Below, piece by piece: positions 14,553 through 20,137 of a DNA stretch of 31,796 bases. The stretch lies in IMG/VR virus record IMGVR_UViG_3300037961_000677, positions 1 to 31,796 of that record, one strand, 5' to 3'. Each line of letters opens with the position of its first letter. Positions within the stretch are counted from its first letter, which is position 1. Both the position numbers and the translations under genes were made by a program. Under the pieces are notes generated by a model. That model searched no databases, was not told the DNA's origin, and worked only from the letters and a program-made list of their open reading frames with translations. The DNA comes from a virus.

Positions 14553-14993
14553 ATGAAAATATTTTTTAATAGTAAATTAATTAGCCTTAAATTTGGTGAT
14601 AGAGTATCTTGGTTAGAATTATTTAACAGTAGAATATGCTATTATAAAACAGGTCGTGATTGGTCATTACATTTTAAATTTAATAAAAAATATAAGTTTA
14701 TTAGAAATAGTGATCTAGACGTTAAGCGTATACAATTTAGGGAATGGTGGCAAGATACCAAATTAAAATTGTATCCTTTTTCTGTTTACTATGAATTTCA
14801 TTCAATGGATTGTGATAATTGCGAGTCTTGGCGAGCATATAAATTTAAAAATGGTCGTAAAGCTCTAAAATATATGCAAGATTCATTCGAGTGGGCAGAG
14901 GGTTTTACGTATTGGAATAGGCTCACAAAAAAAGAGTATGAGGAATATAAGAGCTATACAAGAGATCATAGAGCCGAATACTATAACTACTAA
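14553..14993 (+). CDS. Early protein B, aromatic-rich, unknown
   Basis: A 146-residue protein very rich in Lys, Phe, Tyr and Trp (for example FREWWQDTKLKLYPFSVYYEFHSMDCDNCESWRAYKF). Two cysteines lie three apart in DCDNCESW. There is no signal peptide or membrane segment. It starts one base after the preceding stop and uses GGGGAG from the palindrome junction. The C-terminus is Tyr/Glu/Arg-rich. I do not recognise a family; it is one of the small host-directed early genes by position. Confidence 0.65.
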   Translation: MKIFFNSKLISLKFGDRVSWLELFNSRICYYKTGRDWSLHFKFNKKYKFIRNSDLDVKRIQFREWWQDTKLKLYPFSVYYEFHSMDCDNCESWRAYKFKNGRKALKYMQDSFEWAEGFTYWNRLTKKEYEEYKSYTRDHRAEYYNY

Positions 14994-14995
14994 GT

Positions 14996-15010
14996 CTCGG
15001 ACATTCCGAG
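14996..15010 (+). repeat. Early-region palindrome, copy 7
   Basis: Exact copy three bases after the stop at 14993. Like copies 6 and 10 it is preceded by AGT or GT and followed by GGGGAG, giving the longer junction block GTCTCGGACATTCCGAGGGG. Confidence 0.95.
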
Positions 15011-15024
15011 GGGAGATTGATATC

Positions 15025-15204
15025 GTGGAGATGAGTAAAGTATTAAATAAAATCTGTTTGGAATTAGAATCTGTAATTTACTATCGTAGACAATTGCAAA
15101 GTGAAAATTCATCTTGTAATGAGGGGAAGCCCGACGAAATACTTGAATTTTCACAATGTTTATTGAATGATATTGAAAAATGGAAGGAGGCTAATTATGA
15201 GTAG
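15025..15204 (+). CDS. Small early protein C
   Basis: A 59-residue acidic, helical protein. The chosen start is GTG at 15025, nine bases after the GGGGAG that ends palindrome copy 7; ATG at 15031 in the same frame is the alternative (57 residues). A longer frame starting at 14938 would read through the palindrome and lies inside the previous gene, so it is unlikely. The C-terminus (LLNDIEKWKEANYE) overlaps the next start. No family recognised. Confidence 0.5.
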   Translation: MEMSKVLNKICLELESVIYYRRQLQSENSSCNEGKPDEILEFSQCLLNDIEKWKEANYE

Positions 15205-15424
15205 AAGCAGGTTAGAAACTAACTTGATTAATACTTGTATTCTTTTGCGAAAGAGAGAGAAACAATTAGAAATCTATAACGAGCAGGAGTATGCTTACGA
15301 TCAAGCCATGGGTGAAGAATATCGCTTTGCGAAAGCAGTTATTCAGCACATTATTGGTCGCAAGCTTACACCTTTAAACAGTACACTAGATGAAATTAAA
15401 CTTGAAAGGAAAGATTACTTATAG
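15197..15424 (+). CDS. Small early protein D
   Basis: A 75-residue helical protein beginning MSRSRLETNLINTCILLRKREKQLEIYNEQE. The ATG at 15197 has AAGGAGG six bases upstream, better than a longer frame from 15167. The first half is a charged helix that could be a coiled coil. It overlaps the preceding gene by 8 bases. It is the last gene of transcript 2, followed by a palindrome and a terminator. Function unknown. Confidence 0.65.
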   Translation: MSRSRLETNLINTCILLRKREKQLEIYNEQEYAYDQAMGEEYRFAKAVIQHIIGRKLTPLNSTLDEIKLERKDYL

Positions 15425-15429
15425 GTTGC

Positions 15430-15444
15430 CTCGGACATTCCGAG
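15430..15444 (+). repeat. Early-region palindrome, copy 8
   Basis: Exact copy between the stop at 15424 and terminator 2; here the stem extends to 7 bp (CCTCGGA/TCCGAGG). Confidence 0.95.
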
Positions 15445-15471
15445 GAATTACTAAATAATTACTCCGTACTT

Positions 15472-15496
15472 AGCCCTCGAAAGAGGGCTTTTTTTT
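15472..15496 (+). terminator. Factor-independent terminator 2
   Basis: AGCCCTC (15472-15478), GAAA tetraloop, GAGGGCT (15483-15489), then a T-run. The stem is identical to terminator 1, showing that the terminator-promoter module has been duplicated. Confidence 0.92.
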
Positions 15497-15513
15497 GCCT
15501 TGAAAAAAGGGGT

Positions 15514-15535
15514 GTCCATAGTTTTGTCCATAGTT
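15514..15535 (+). repeat. GTCCATAGTT repeats, module 3
   Basis: Two copies at 15514 and 15526, matching those ahead of promoter 2. Confidence 0.7.
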
Positions 15536-15580
15536 TTGTGGTGGTTGGTATTGTGGTGGTTGGTATTGTGGTGGTTGGCA
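15536..15580 (+). repeat. Three tandem 15-bp repeats
   Basis: TTGTGGTGGTTGGTA repeated exactly twice (15536-15550, 15551-15565) and a third time with one change (15566-15580, C for T near the end). It ends five bases before the -35 box of promoter 3. Related GGTTGG words lie ahead of promoter 2. G-rich spacing suggests repeated regulator sites or a G-quadruplex-like element. Confidence 0.85.
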
Positions 15581-15585
15581 AAGTA

Positions 15586-15614
15586 TTGACATGGCAGTTG
15601 ACTTTTGAGATAAT
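15586..15614 (+). promoter_or_regulatory. Early host (sigma70) promoter 3
   Basis: TTGACA (15586-15591), 17-base spacer, GATAAT (15609-15614). It is the strongest-looking early promoter and the only one upstream of the RNA polymerase genes without a visible terminator between, so it probably drives all genes from 15696 to the polymerase. Confidence 0.85.
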
Positions 15615-15654
15615 ACTAAAAGCTGGAGTTAATTGTTTAGGCTACCAGCAATTC

Positions 15655-15669
15655 CTCGGACATTCCGAG
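15655..15669 (+). repeat. Early-region palindrome, copy 9
   Basis: Exact copy in the leader of transcript 3, 26 bases before the start at 15696. Confidence 0.95.
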
Positions 15670-15695
15670 ATAACTTTAACTTAGAGGACATTCAA

Positions 15696-15968
15696 ATGAC
15701 TAAATTTAGATATATGAAACACGTTGATAGCAAAACAAAATTTAAGGTTTACAAGCACGTCATTACTAAAAACTTCTGGGAGTTTTATTTAGGTAAGCCA
15801 GATGCAAATGGTATATCAGATGCTTTTGTCATGGGCTTTGAGAATGAGTTTGGCTCTGTTGATTACAATGAGATTAAACCTTATATTGTCAGTGAAGTTA
15901 GCGGAGATGCTTTGAAAGAACCTGCACCTGCTGTAGGTTTTCATTGGGTAGGAGGTGTTCAACAATGA
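15696..15968 (+). CDS. Small early protein E
   Basis: A 90-residue protein from ATG 15696 with AGAGGACA upstream; a longer frame from 15633 runs through palindrome copy 9 and is rejected. The sequence MTKFRYMKHVDSKTKFKVYKHVITKNFWEFYLG suggests a compact beta-rich domain, ending in an acidic/Pro-containing tail (ALKEPAPAVGFHWVGG). First gene of the transcript 3 operon; its stop overlaps the next ATG (ATGA). No family is recognised. Confidence 0.62.
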   Translation: MTKFRYMKHVDSKTKFKVYKHVITKNFWEFYLGKPDANGISDAFVMGFENEFGSVDYNEIKPYIVSEVSGDALKEPAPAVGFHWVGGVQQ

Positions 15969-16204
15969 GTAATATAATAAAGCGTATTCATGTAAACCAG
16001 CACAATGTTAGAGCAAACAACAAAGGTGAAAACCTTCCTGTGATTACTGTTAAGTGCTATAATGGCAATCATAAAGTAAATGAAGTTATATTTAATAAAG
16101 GTGTGTTGAAATACAGTCCAGATAACCCTTTGGCTTGTGGTGCAAAGGTATGGCTTGAAACCACTGATGATGTTTATTTACCAGAGTTACAATTAACTAT
16201 TTAG
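15965..16204 (+). CDS. Small early protein F
   Basis: A 79-residue protein beginning at the ATG that overlaps the previous stop; TAGGAGGTG lies 8 bases upstream. Beta-strand-like throughout (LPVITVKCYNGNHKVNEVIFNKGVLKYSPDNPLACGAKVWLETTDDVYL), suggesting a small barrel. No signal peptide and no known motif. Palindrome copy 10 begins one base after its stop codon. Confidence 0.62.
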   Translation: MSNIIKRIHVNQHNVRANNKGENLPVITVKCYNGNHKVNEVIFNKGVLKYSPDNPLACGAKVWLETTDDVYLPELQLTI

Positions 16205-16205
16205 T

Positions 16206-16220
16206 CTCGGACATTCCGAG
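16206..16220 (+). repeat. Early-region palindrome, copy 10
   Basis: Exact copy in the junction form GTCTCGGACATTCCGAGGGG, followed by GGAGGTGACAA and the ATG at 16233. Confidence 0.95.
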
Positions 16221-16232
16221 GGGAGGTGACAA

Positions 16233-16844
16233 ATGTTTCAGCGAGATTGTACTAGGGTGCAAAAGTTTGCACAAGAAAGTCCCTACAAAATGGGATTGGT
16301 TATAACAATGGTATCCTTGTCGATACAACAAAATTGGAAAGGTGTTGGTATGCAAATGGCTTCGGTCATTGGGCAAGGGTCTAAATCAAAGTTCTTATGG
16401 GGTAGTAAAGCTAAGTTGTATGCTTATCTCGAGGAACACATGGAAGAGATTTATACTGATGTTATGGAGGTTATCAGCAGTAACAAATTAGATGATGACA
16501 AAGCCGAGGATTTGATGCAGATATTCTTACGCATTGATGGTCTCGGTCTACCTAAGGCTGGGTTTTGTTGTCAGCTAATAGCAGGTTTGGTTGGGTGTAT
16601 GGACGTTCACAATATCAAGAGGCTTGGGATTGAACCTAAGGCACTTACCTTAGCTAGTAACCCTAAGGGTGATAAGGCTAAGGCAACTAATCTTAGGAAG
16701 CTCCGAGACTATATTCGATTGTGTCATCAGTACGGCACAGAGCGTTTATGGAATGATTGGTGTGAAAACCTTGCATCTAATTCAAAAGTGTGGGATAATG
16801 GTTGTCAAGTTAGTGAGGTACATTACTCCTACTTAATTCACTAA
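16233..16844 (+). CDS. Helix-hairpin-helix (glycosylase-like) early protein
   Basis: A 203-residue protein with a strong GGGAGGTG site. Residues 101-128 (IDGLGLPKAGFCCQLIAGLVGCMDVHNIKRL) match the helix-hairpin-helix plus catalytic Asp layout of the HhH-GPD DNA glycosylases (endonuclease III: L-P-G-V-G-x-x-x-A ... V-D-T-H). D124 in MDVHN is in the place of the catalytic Asp, and GLGLPKA is the hairpin. The iron-sulfur cysteine cluster of endonuclease III is not seen. It may repair phage DNA, act on host DNA, or be a non-enzymatic DNA binder. Confidence in the fold is moderate. Confidence 0.62.
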   Translation: MFQRDCTRVQKFAQESPYKMGLVITMVSLSIQQNWKGVGMQMASVIGQGSKSKFLWGSKAKLYAYLEEHMEEIYTDVMEVISSNKLDDDKAEDLMQIFLRIDGLGLPKAGFCCQLIAGLVGCMDVHNIKRLGIEPKALTLASNPKGDKAKATNLRKLRDYIRLCHQYGTERLWNDWCENLASNSKVWDNGCQVSEVHYSYLIH

Positions 16845-16867
16845 AACTTCAATATGAGGAAATTATT

Positions 16868-17311
16868 ATGTTATTATCAATGATAGGTAGTTCACGCAGA
16901 TTGTCTGCACTTACTGTTCAGACACTAGCAAAGCTTGCACCACTTTTCGGGTTTGATGTTACACCAGATACCAAAAAAATTCGACTCAAGAATCAAGATG
17001 GTACATGGCAGGTAAACAAGAAAACAGGTAAGGGTGTATACAAACGAGTGGGTATTGTTGACAATCGTTTCTTTCTTGCTCGCAAGGTAGGTCTCAGACC
17101 TTCTAGGTTTGATTTTCTCAACGATATGTATATACTTACAGCTCGTAAGAGAAAAGTTCGTCAAAAAGAAAATAAAGTAGGTACTACCTACACATCTTAT
17201 CATCGTGGTCTCTTGACTATTGCTCGTGAGAACTTGTATGGTGAGAGGCATATGCACGATGTTCAAAACCGTGATATTAAAGATATCATTGCTCGGACAT
17301 TCCGAGACTAA
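16868..17311 (+). CDS. Early basic protein, unknown
   Basis: A 147-residue strongly basic protein with AGGAAATT before the ATG. An N-terminal helix (SSRRLSALTVQTLAKLAPLFGFDVT) is followed by a lysine-rich stretch (KKIRLKNQDGTWQVNKKTGKGVYKRVG) and an Arg/Lys-rich C-terminal half, as expected for a nucleic acid binder. Its final residues (ARTFRD) are encoded by palindrome copy 11, whose ATTCCGAGAC continues into the stop codon. No family is recognised. Confidence 0.62.
   Translation: MLLSMIGSSRRLSALTVQTLAKLAPLFGFDVTPDTKKIRLKNQDGTWQVNKKTGKGVYKRVGIVDNRFFLARKVGLRPSRFDFLNDMYILTARKRKVRQKENKVGTTYTSYHRGLLTIARENLYGERHMHDVQNRDIKDIIARTFRD
17292..17306 (+). repeat. Early-region palindrome, copy 11
   Basis: Exact copy inside the 3' end of the preceding gene, giving the C-terminal residues A-R-T-F-R-D. 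GAGACTAA on its right is the same flank as copy 3. Confidence 0.95.
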
Positions 17312-17389
17312 CATAGGAGGGTAGACTTATTTTGGGATTGCCTCATGTTTAAAGTCGTTAAACTTAAAACTAAAATTGCATGGCTCTTT

Positions 17390-17419
17390 GGTAGTTTAAG
17401 CCTTGAAACCGAAACTACC
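17390..17419 (+). repeat. Intergenic hairpin GGTAGTTT/AAACTACC
   Basis: An exact 8-bp stem (17390-17397 with 17412-17419) in the 135-base gap before the next gene. CTTTCATTAATTT follows, so it could be a weak terminator or a leader structure. The gap holds no convincing gene; a 29-codon frame from 17345 lacks a good ribosome site. Confidence 0.5.
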
Positions 17420-17446
17420 CTTTCATTAATTTAATTGGAGATTGAC

Positions 17447-17743
17447 ATGACTAGAAAAACTTACACACAGACTTTACATAAAAGAGATAAAAATAGGTTA
17501 TCAGATTATGTTACAGTTGGAGATATAATTAATGGTAAACCTATCACAGAAATATGGACTACAAGTTATGGTAATGTTAGGTATGAAATAGGTGGGGTTT
17601 CTTATGACTTCGCTGATGTACTGAAAGAACTAAAAAAACAAGAGGAAGAAGAGCAACAAGATGACGAGTATTGGGAAGGTGTCATGGCTGAGGATCAGTA
17701 TGAAACAATGAGACAAATTGAAATGGATAATGGAGGACTATAA
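17447..17743 (+). CDS. Small early protein G
   Basis: A 98-residue protein from ATG 17447, with TTGGAGATT seven bases before it; the TTG at 17435 is a weaker in-frame alternative. The N-terminal half is basic and beta-like (SDYVTVGDIINGKPITEIWTTSYGNVRYEIGGVSYDFADVLKEL); the C-terminal half is very acidic (KKQEEEEQQDDEYWEGVMAEDQYE), such an acidic tail being reminiscent of DNA-mimic proteins. First of a chain of ten very small overlapping genes that leads to the RNA polymerase. Function unknown. Confidence 0.65.
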   Translation: MTRKTYTQTLHKRDKNRLSDYVTVGDIINGKPITEIWTTSYGNVRYEIGGVSYDFADVLKELKKQEEEEQQDDEYWEGVMAEDQYETMRQIEMDNGGL

Positions 17744-17880
17744 TGGAAGAGCGTTATCATATATACGAAGAGGGTGTTTGTGTAACTGAGAACCCAGTGA
17801 GTCGTGAGGAAGCTTATTACCGCAAAGGTCGGTGTGATTACTTTTCAATTGATTGTGAAATCGTGGAGGTGAAAGAATGA
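17743..17880 (+). CDS. 45-residue acidic early peptide
   Basis: Starts at the A of the previous stop (TAATG) with GGAGGACT upstream and overlaps the following gene by ATGA. Sequence starts MEERYHIYEEGVCVTENPVSREEAYYRKG. It is acidic and without known motif. The overlapping starts on both sides and good ribosome site support that it is real. Confidence 0.6.
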   Translation: MEERYHIYEEGVCVTENPVSREEAYYRKGRCDYFSIDCEIVEVKE

Positions 17881-18068
17881 AAGATGATTTTAAAGCAATG
17901 ATGTTATTAGCTAAGGTTGTTGATCAGCTTAAAGTTTGTATATCTGATTGTGAACAAGCATTGGAAGAAGATTTAACTGATGGTTCAGAGGATATCTTTG
18001 AGGGCAGAAAAGAGTTAGCAGAAAGTTTATTGAAGCTTATTGAAAGCGAGGAGGTTACTAATGCTTAA
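17877..18068 (+). CDS. 63-residue acidic early protein
   Basis: Starts ATGA on the previous stop, with GTGGAGGTGAA upstream. Helical, acidic (DCEQALEEDLTDGSEDIFEGRKELAESLLKLIESEEV). It overlaps the next gene by eight bases. No family is recognised. Confidence 0.6.
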   Translation: MKDDFKAMMLLAKVVDQLKVCISDCEQALEEDLTDGSEDIFEGRKELAESLLKLIESEEVTNA

Positions 18069-18216
18069 CATATTATATTTTCGTACAATGGAAGATTACA
18101 TCAAGGCTGTTCGTTATTGCCAAGCTATGAATTTATCTTTTGAGGGTATTCAAGCAAAAGATTCTAATAATGAAGTGCCTTATTCACTTCAGATATTGGG
18201 GGTGAATGATGAGTAA
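18061..18216 (+). CDS. 51-residue early protein
   Basis: ATG at 18061 with GAGGAGGTT eight bases upstream inside the previous gene; sequence begins MLNILYFRTMEDYIKAVRYCQAMN. It ends ...GVNDE*, its last codons overlapping the next gene (ATGAGTAA, 8 bases). Function unknown. Confidence 0.6.
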   Translation: MLNILYFRTMEDYIKAVRYCQAMNLSFEGIQAKDSNNEVPYSLQILGVNDE

Positions 18217-18343
18217 ATATATATTATGGGTTGGTGGTATTGATGATCATTACGACACTTACGAGGAGGCTTATAATGCCTCATTTGAGTGGCATGACAA
18301 AGGTTTTGACGATGTAACAATTGAGGAGGTAAGTGATGAGTAA
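18209..18343 (+). CDS. 44-residue acidic early protein
   Basis: GGGGGTGA then ATG at 18209. It begins MSKYILWVGGIDDHYDTYEEAYNASFEWHDKGFDD and ends VSDE*; the stop overlaps the next gene's start by 8 bases in the same way. Function unknown, acidic. Confidence 0.6.
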   Translation: MSKYILWVGGIDDHYDTYEEAYNASFEWHDKGFDDVTIEEVSDE

Positions 18344-18563
18344 AGAAGTAGATTTTATATGTGAAATTTTTAGAGACCCAGATGATACTTATTTTTTACA
18401 AGACCTTTATGAACTTACAGTCGAGCAAGGTGTTAAAGATTACTTTAGAATCATGCGAGCAAAGCATAGGGGTAGGAGTGAAGAAGAAATATTAGAGTAC
18501 CTTGTTGGGGAAATAGAAAGTAAATTTAATGCAGGATTTATAGGAGAGATTAGTGATGAGTAA
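18336..18563 (+). CDS. 75-residue acidic early protein
   Basis: ATG at 18336 (a GTG three bases earlier is possible), with GAGGAGGTAAG just upstream. Helical and acidic (EIFRDPDDTYFLQDLYELTVEQGVKDYFRIM), with one basic patch (RAKHRGRS). Ends ISDE* through the 8-base overlap with the next gene. Function unknown. Confidence 0.62.
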   Translation: MSKEVDFICEIFRDPDDTYFLQDLYELTVEQGVKDYFRIMRAKHRGRSEEEILEYLVGEIESKFNAGFIGEISDE

Positions 18564-18723
18564 CAAAATAGATGATATGATATGCAATATGCTCGACATA
18601 AGGGCGATACTCAGAAAACATAATTTGTTAGATGAGCCAAAGGATAATGAGGGTACTGAGTGTACTGTAAGAATGATTGTAGATGATACAATAGAACACT
18701 TAGAAAATATTGGAGGTAATTGA
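18556..18723 (+). CDS. 55-residue acidic early protein
   Basis: ATG at 18556 with GGAGAGATT upstream. MSNKIDDMICNMLDIRAILRKHNLLDEPKDNEG...; the middle has Cys and an acidic stretch. Its TGA stop overlaps the next ATG by one base. Function unknown. Confidence 0.58.
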   Translation: MSNKIDDMICNMLDIRAILRKHNLLDEPKDNEGTECTVRMIVDDTIEHLENIGGN

Positions 18724-19010
18724 TGAGTAAAGGTAGTAAGCGTAGACCTACTAACGCTGAGTTATACAACAGAAACTTTGAGCGTATCTTTTGTAAAAAA
18801 GGTATGAACCCAACACTACAAGAACCAGAGGAAATAAATCATATGGATTATGGAACAAACACAAATTGGAGACCTGCCGATCAAGGAAGAGCCACACCAT
18901 TTGAGTGGGGAGGTAAGGAATATTTACTAATGCAAAACCTTGACACAGGTGAACACGCATATTACAATGCAACTGATGATAGGTTTGAACAAAACGTGGA
19001 GATGAACTGA
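18723..19010 (+). CDS. 95-residue early protein
   Basis: ATG at 18723 with GGAGGTAATT upstream. The N-terminus is basic (MSKGSKRRPTNAELYNRNFERIFCKKGMNP), resembling a phage-encoded DNA or RNA binding protein; the C-terminal part ATPFEWGGKEYLLMQNLDTGEHAYYNATDDRF is more neutral. No family is recognised. The stop (TGATG) overlaps the next start. Confidence 0.6.
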   Translation: MSKGSKRRPTNAELYNRNFERIFCKKGMNPTLQEPEEINHMDYGTNTNWRPADQGRATPFEWGGKEYLLMQNLDTGEHAYYNATDDRFEQNVEMN

Positions 19011-19180
19011 TGAGTTATATGAGATTTGAATTTACGAAAGAAACCATTGAGGGTGTTACTAGAAATTTTACTGCTGATGTCCGTTGTAGTCATAATGAGG
19101 ATGAAGTTAGGAAGTTTCATGGTGAGCTATTATCTGATAGTACTGTTAAGTCTATAAAGATGGAACGCATTGATGAATAA
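19010..19180 (+). CDS. 56-residue early protein
   Basis: Begins MSYMRFEFTKETIEGVTRNFTADVRCSHNEDEVRKF, with GTGGAGATGAACTG upstream. It looks like a small beta-alpha domain. It ends RIDE*, with the last 8 bases (ATGAATAA) overlapping the next gene. Function unknown. Confidence 0.58.
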   Translation: MSYMRFEFTKETIEGVTRNFTADVRCSHNEDEVRKFHGELLSDSTVKSIKMERIDE

Positions 19181-19352
19181 AATAGTCATACCTCAAAAAG
19201 CAATTGATGATTACAATAAAAGGTATGCAGATAAGATTGCTAAGTATAAGGCTAGTATTCCTTCTAACATACCTTACTATTTAGATGAAGATGCTATTTA
19301 TGAGCAGTACTTAAAAAATGTCAAAGCCTCGGAATGTCCGAGGAAGGAGTGA
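19173..19352 (+). CDS. 59-residue early protein
   Basis: ATG at 19173, overlapping the previous stop by eight bases; no strong ribosome site, suggesting coupled translation. Sequence is Lys/Tyr-rich (DDYNKRYADKIAKYKAS...PYYLDEDAIYEQYLKN). Its final residues ASECPRKE are encoded by palindrome copy 12 in the reverse orientation. It stops three bases before the RNA polymerase start. Function unknown. Confidence 0.58.
   Translation: MNKIVIPQKAIDDYNKRYADKIAKYKASIPSNIPYYLDEDAIYEQYLKNVKASECPRKE
19328..19342 (-). repeat. Early-region palindrome, copy 12 (reverse)
   Basis: CTCGGAATGTCCGAG, the reverse complement of the other 12. It overlaps the end of the preceding gene and is followed by AAGGAG, the ribosome site for the RNA polymerase N-terminal ORF. 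Confidence 0.95.
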
Positions 19353-19354
19353 AA

Positions 19355-20137
19355 ATGGCTACACTAGACGAACAGATTGAACTAGAACATAGAATGGTAC
19401 AATCTGGAATTGATAGATATATGAAACAAAAGAACACGCTTCAAGAAAAAAACTTAGAGTCTAAAACCAAGCATGGTAGATCAATCATAGCTGGTGTATG
19501 TGAGCCATTGACCAATGCGTTGGTCATTGCTTTGAAAAAACCTAGAGGTAACAACGATAGGGTTCACAAACTTATTAAAGATATAAACCCATCTTCTGCT
19601 AGTTTTCTTGCGTTGCTTTCTGTTATAGACAATGTGGCTTCACATTCAAGACTAGTCTCGGTTGCTCACTATGTTGGCAAGCAGTTAGAGACTCAAGATA
19701 GATTAGATAAGTGGATTAAGATTGACCCAGAAGTTGCAAGAAACTTAATTAAATTAGCTAATAAAAAATCTGATAAAGGTTTTGATCATAAAAGGCATGG
19801 GCTTAATCACAAAATGCACAGTGATGGTGTTGATATAACTGATTGGTCTAAAACAGATAGAATGAAAGTAGGTTTGTTTATGATTAATCTTATTATTGAA
19901 CATACAGGTATTGTAAAATTGAGGAAAAAATATGGTAGGAATAAAACCATAACATATCTTGACCCTACTCCTGATACTTTGGAGTGGATAAAAGCTTTTA
20001 ATAATACTCACATGAATAATTTACCTAGGTATTCTCCTTGTATTATTCAACCAAAAGAATGGAAATCATTTTATGGTGGTGGTTATTATTCTAAGCATAT
20101 AAACAGTAAACCATTTATGAGGATACATGGATTATGA
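19355..20137 (+). CDS. Phage RNA polymerase, N-terminal part (split gene)
   Basis: A 260-residue ORF from ATG 19355 with GAAGGAGTGAAA upstream. It aligns by eye with the N-terminal domain of T7 RNA polymerase: LALLSVIDNVASHSRLVSVAHYVGKQLETQ, IIEHTGIVKLRKK and the GGGYYSKHINSKPFMRIHG block match T7 ...GGGYWANGRRPLALVRTHS. In T7 this part recognises the promoter and the emerging RNA. The ORF stops right after RIHGL and the remainder of the enzyme is in the next ORF, which begins with an overlapping ATGA. Joining them would need one inserted base. Either the enzyme is truly split or there is a sequence error. Confidence 0.88.
   Translation: MATLDEQIELEHRMVQSGIDRYMKQKNTLQEKNLESKTKHGRSIIAGVCEPLTNALVIALKKPRGNNDRVHKLIKDINPSSASFLALLSVIDNVASHSRLVSVAHYVGKQLETQDRLDKWIKIDPEVARNLIKLANKKSDKGFDHKRHGLNHKMHSDGVDITDWSKTDRMKVGLFMINLIIEHTGIVKLRKKYGRNKTITYLDPTPDTLEWIKAFNNTHMNNLPRYSPCIIQPKEWKSFYGGGYYSKHINSKPFMRIHGL

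Noticed and set aside
17345-17434. 29-codon frame MFKVVKLKTKIAWLFGS...
   Set aside because: No good Shine-Dalgarno at a proper distance, and it contains the GGTAGTTT/AAACTACC hairpin; left as intergenic.
20130-20137. Programmed -1 frameshift joining the RNA polymerase halves
   Set aside because: The local sequence GGATTATGAG has no slippery heptamer and no obvious stimulatory hairpin follows; stop-start coupling or a sequence error is simpler.
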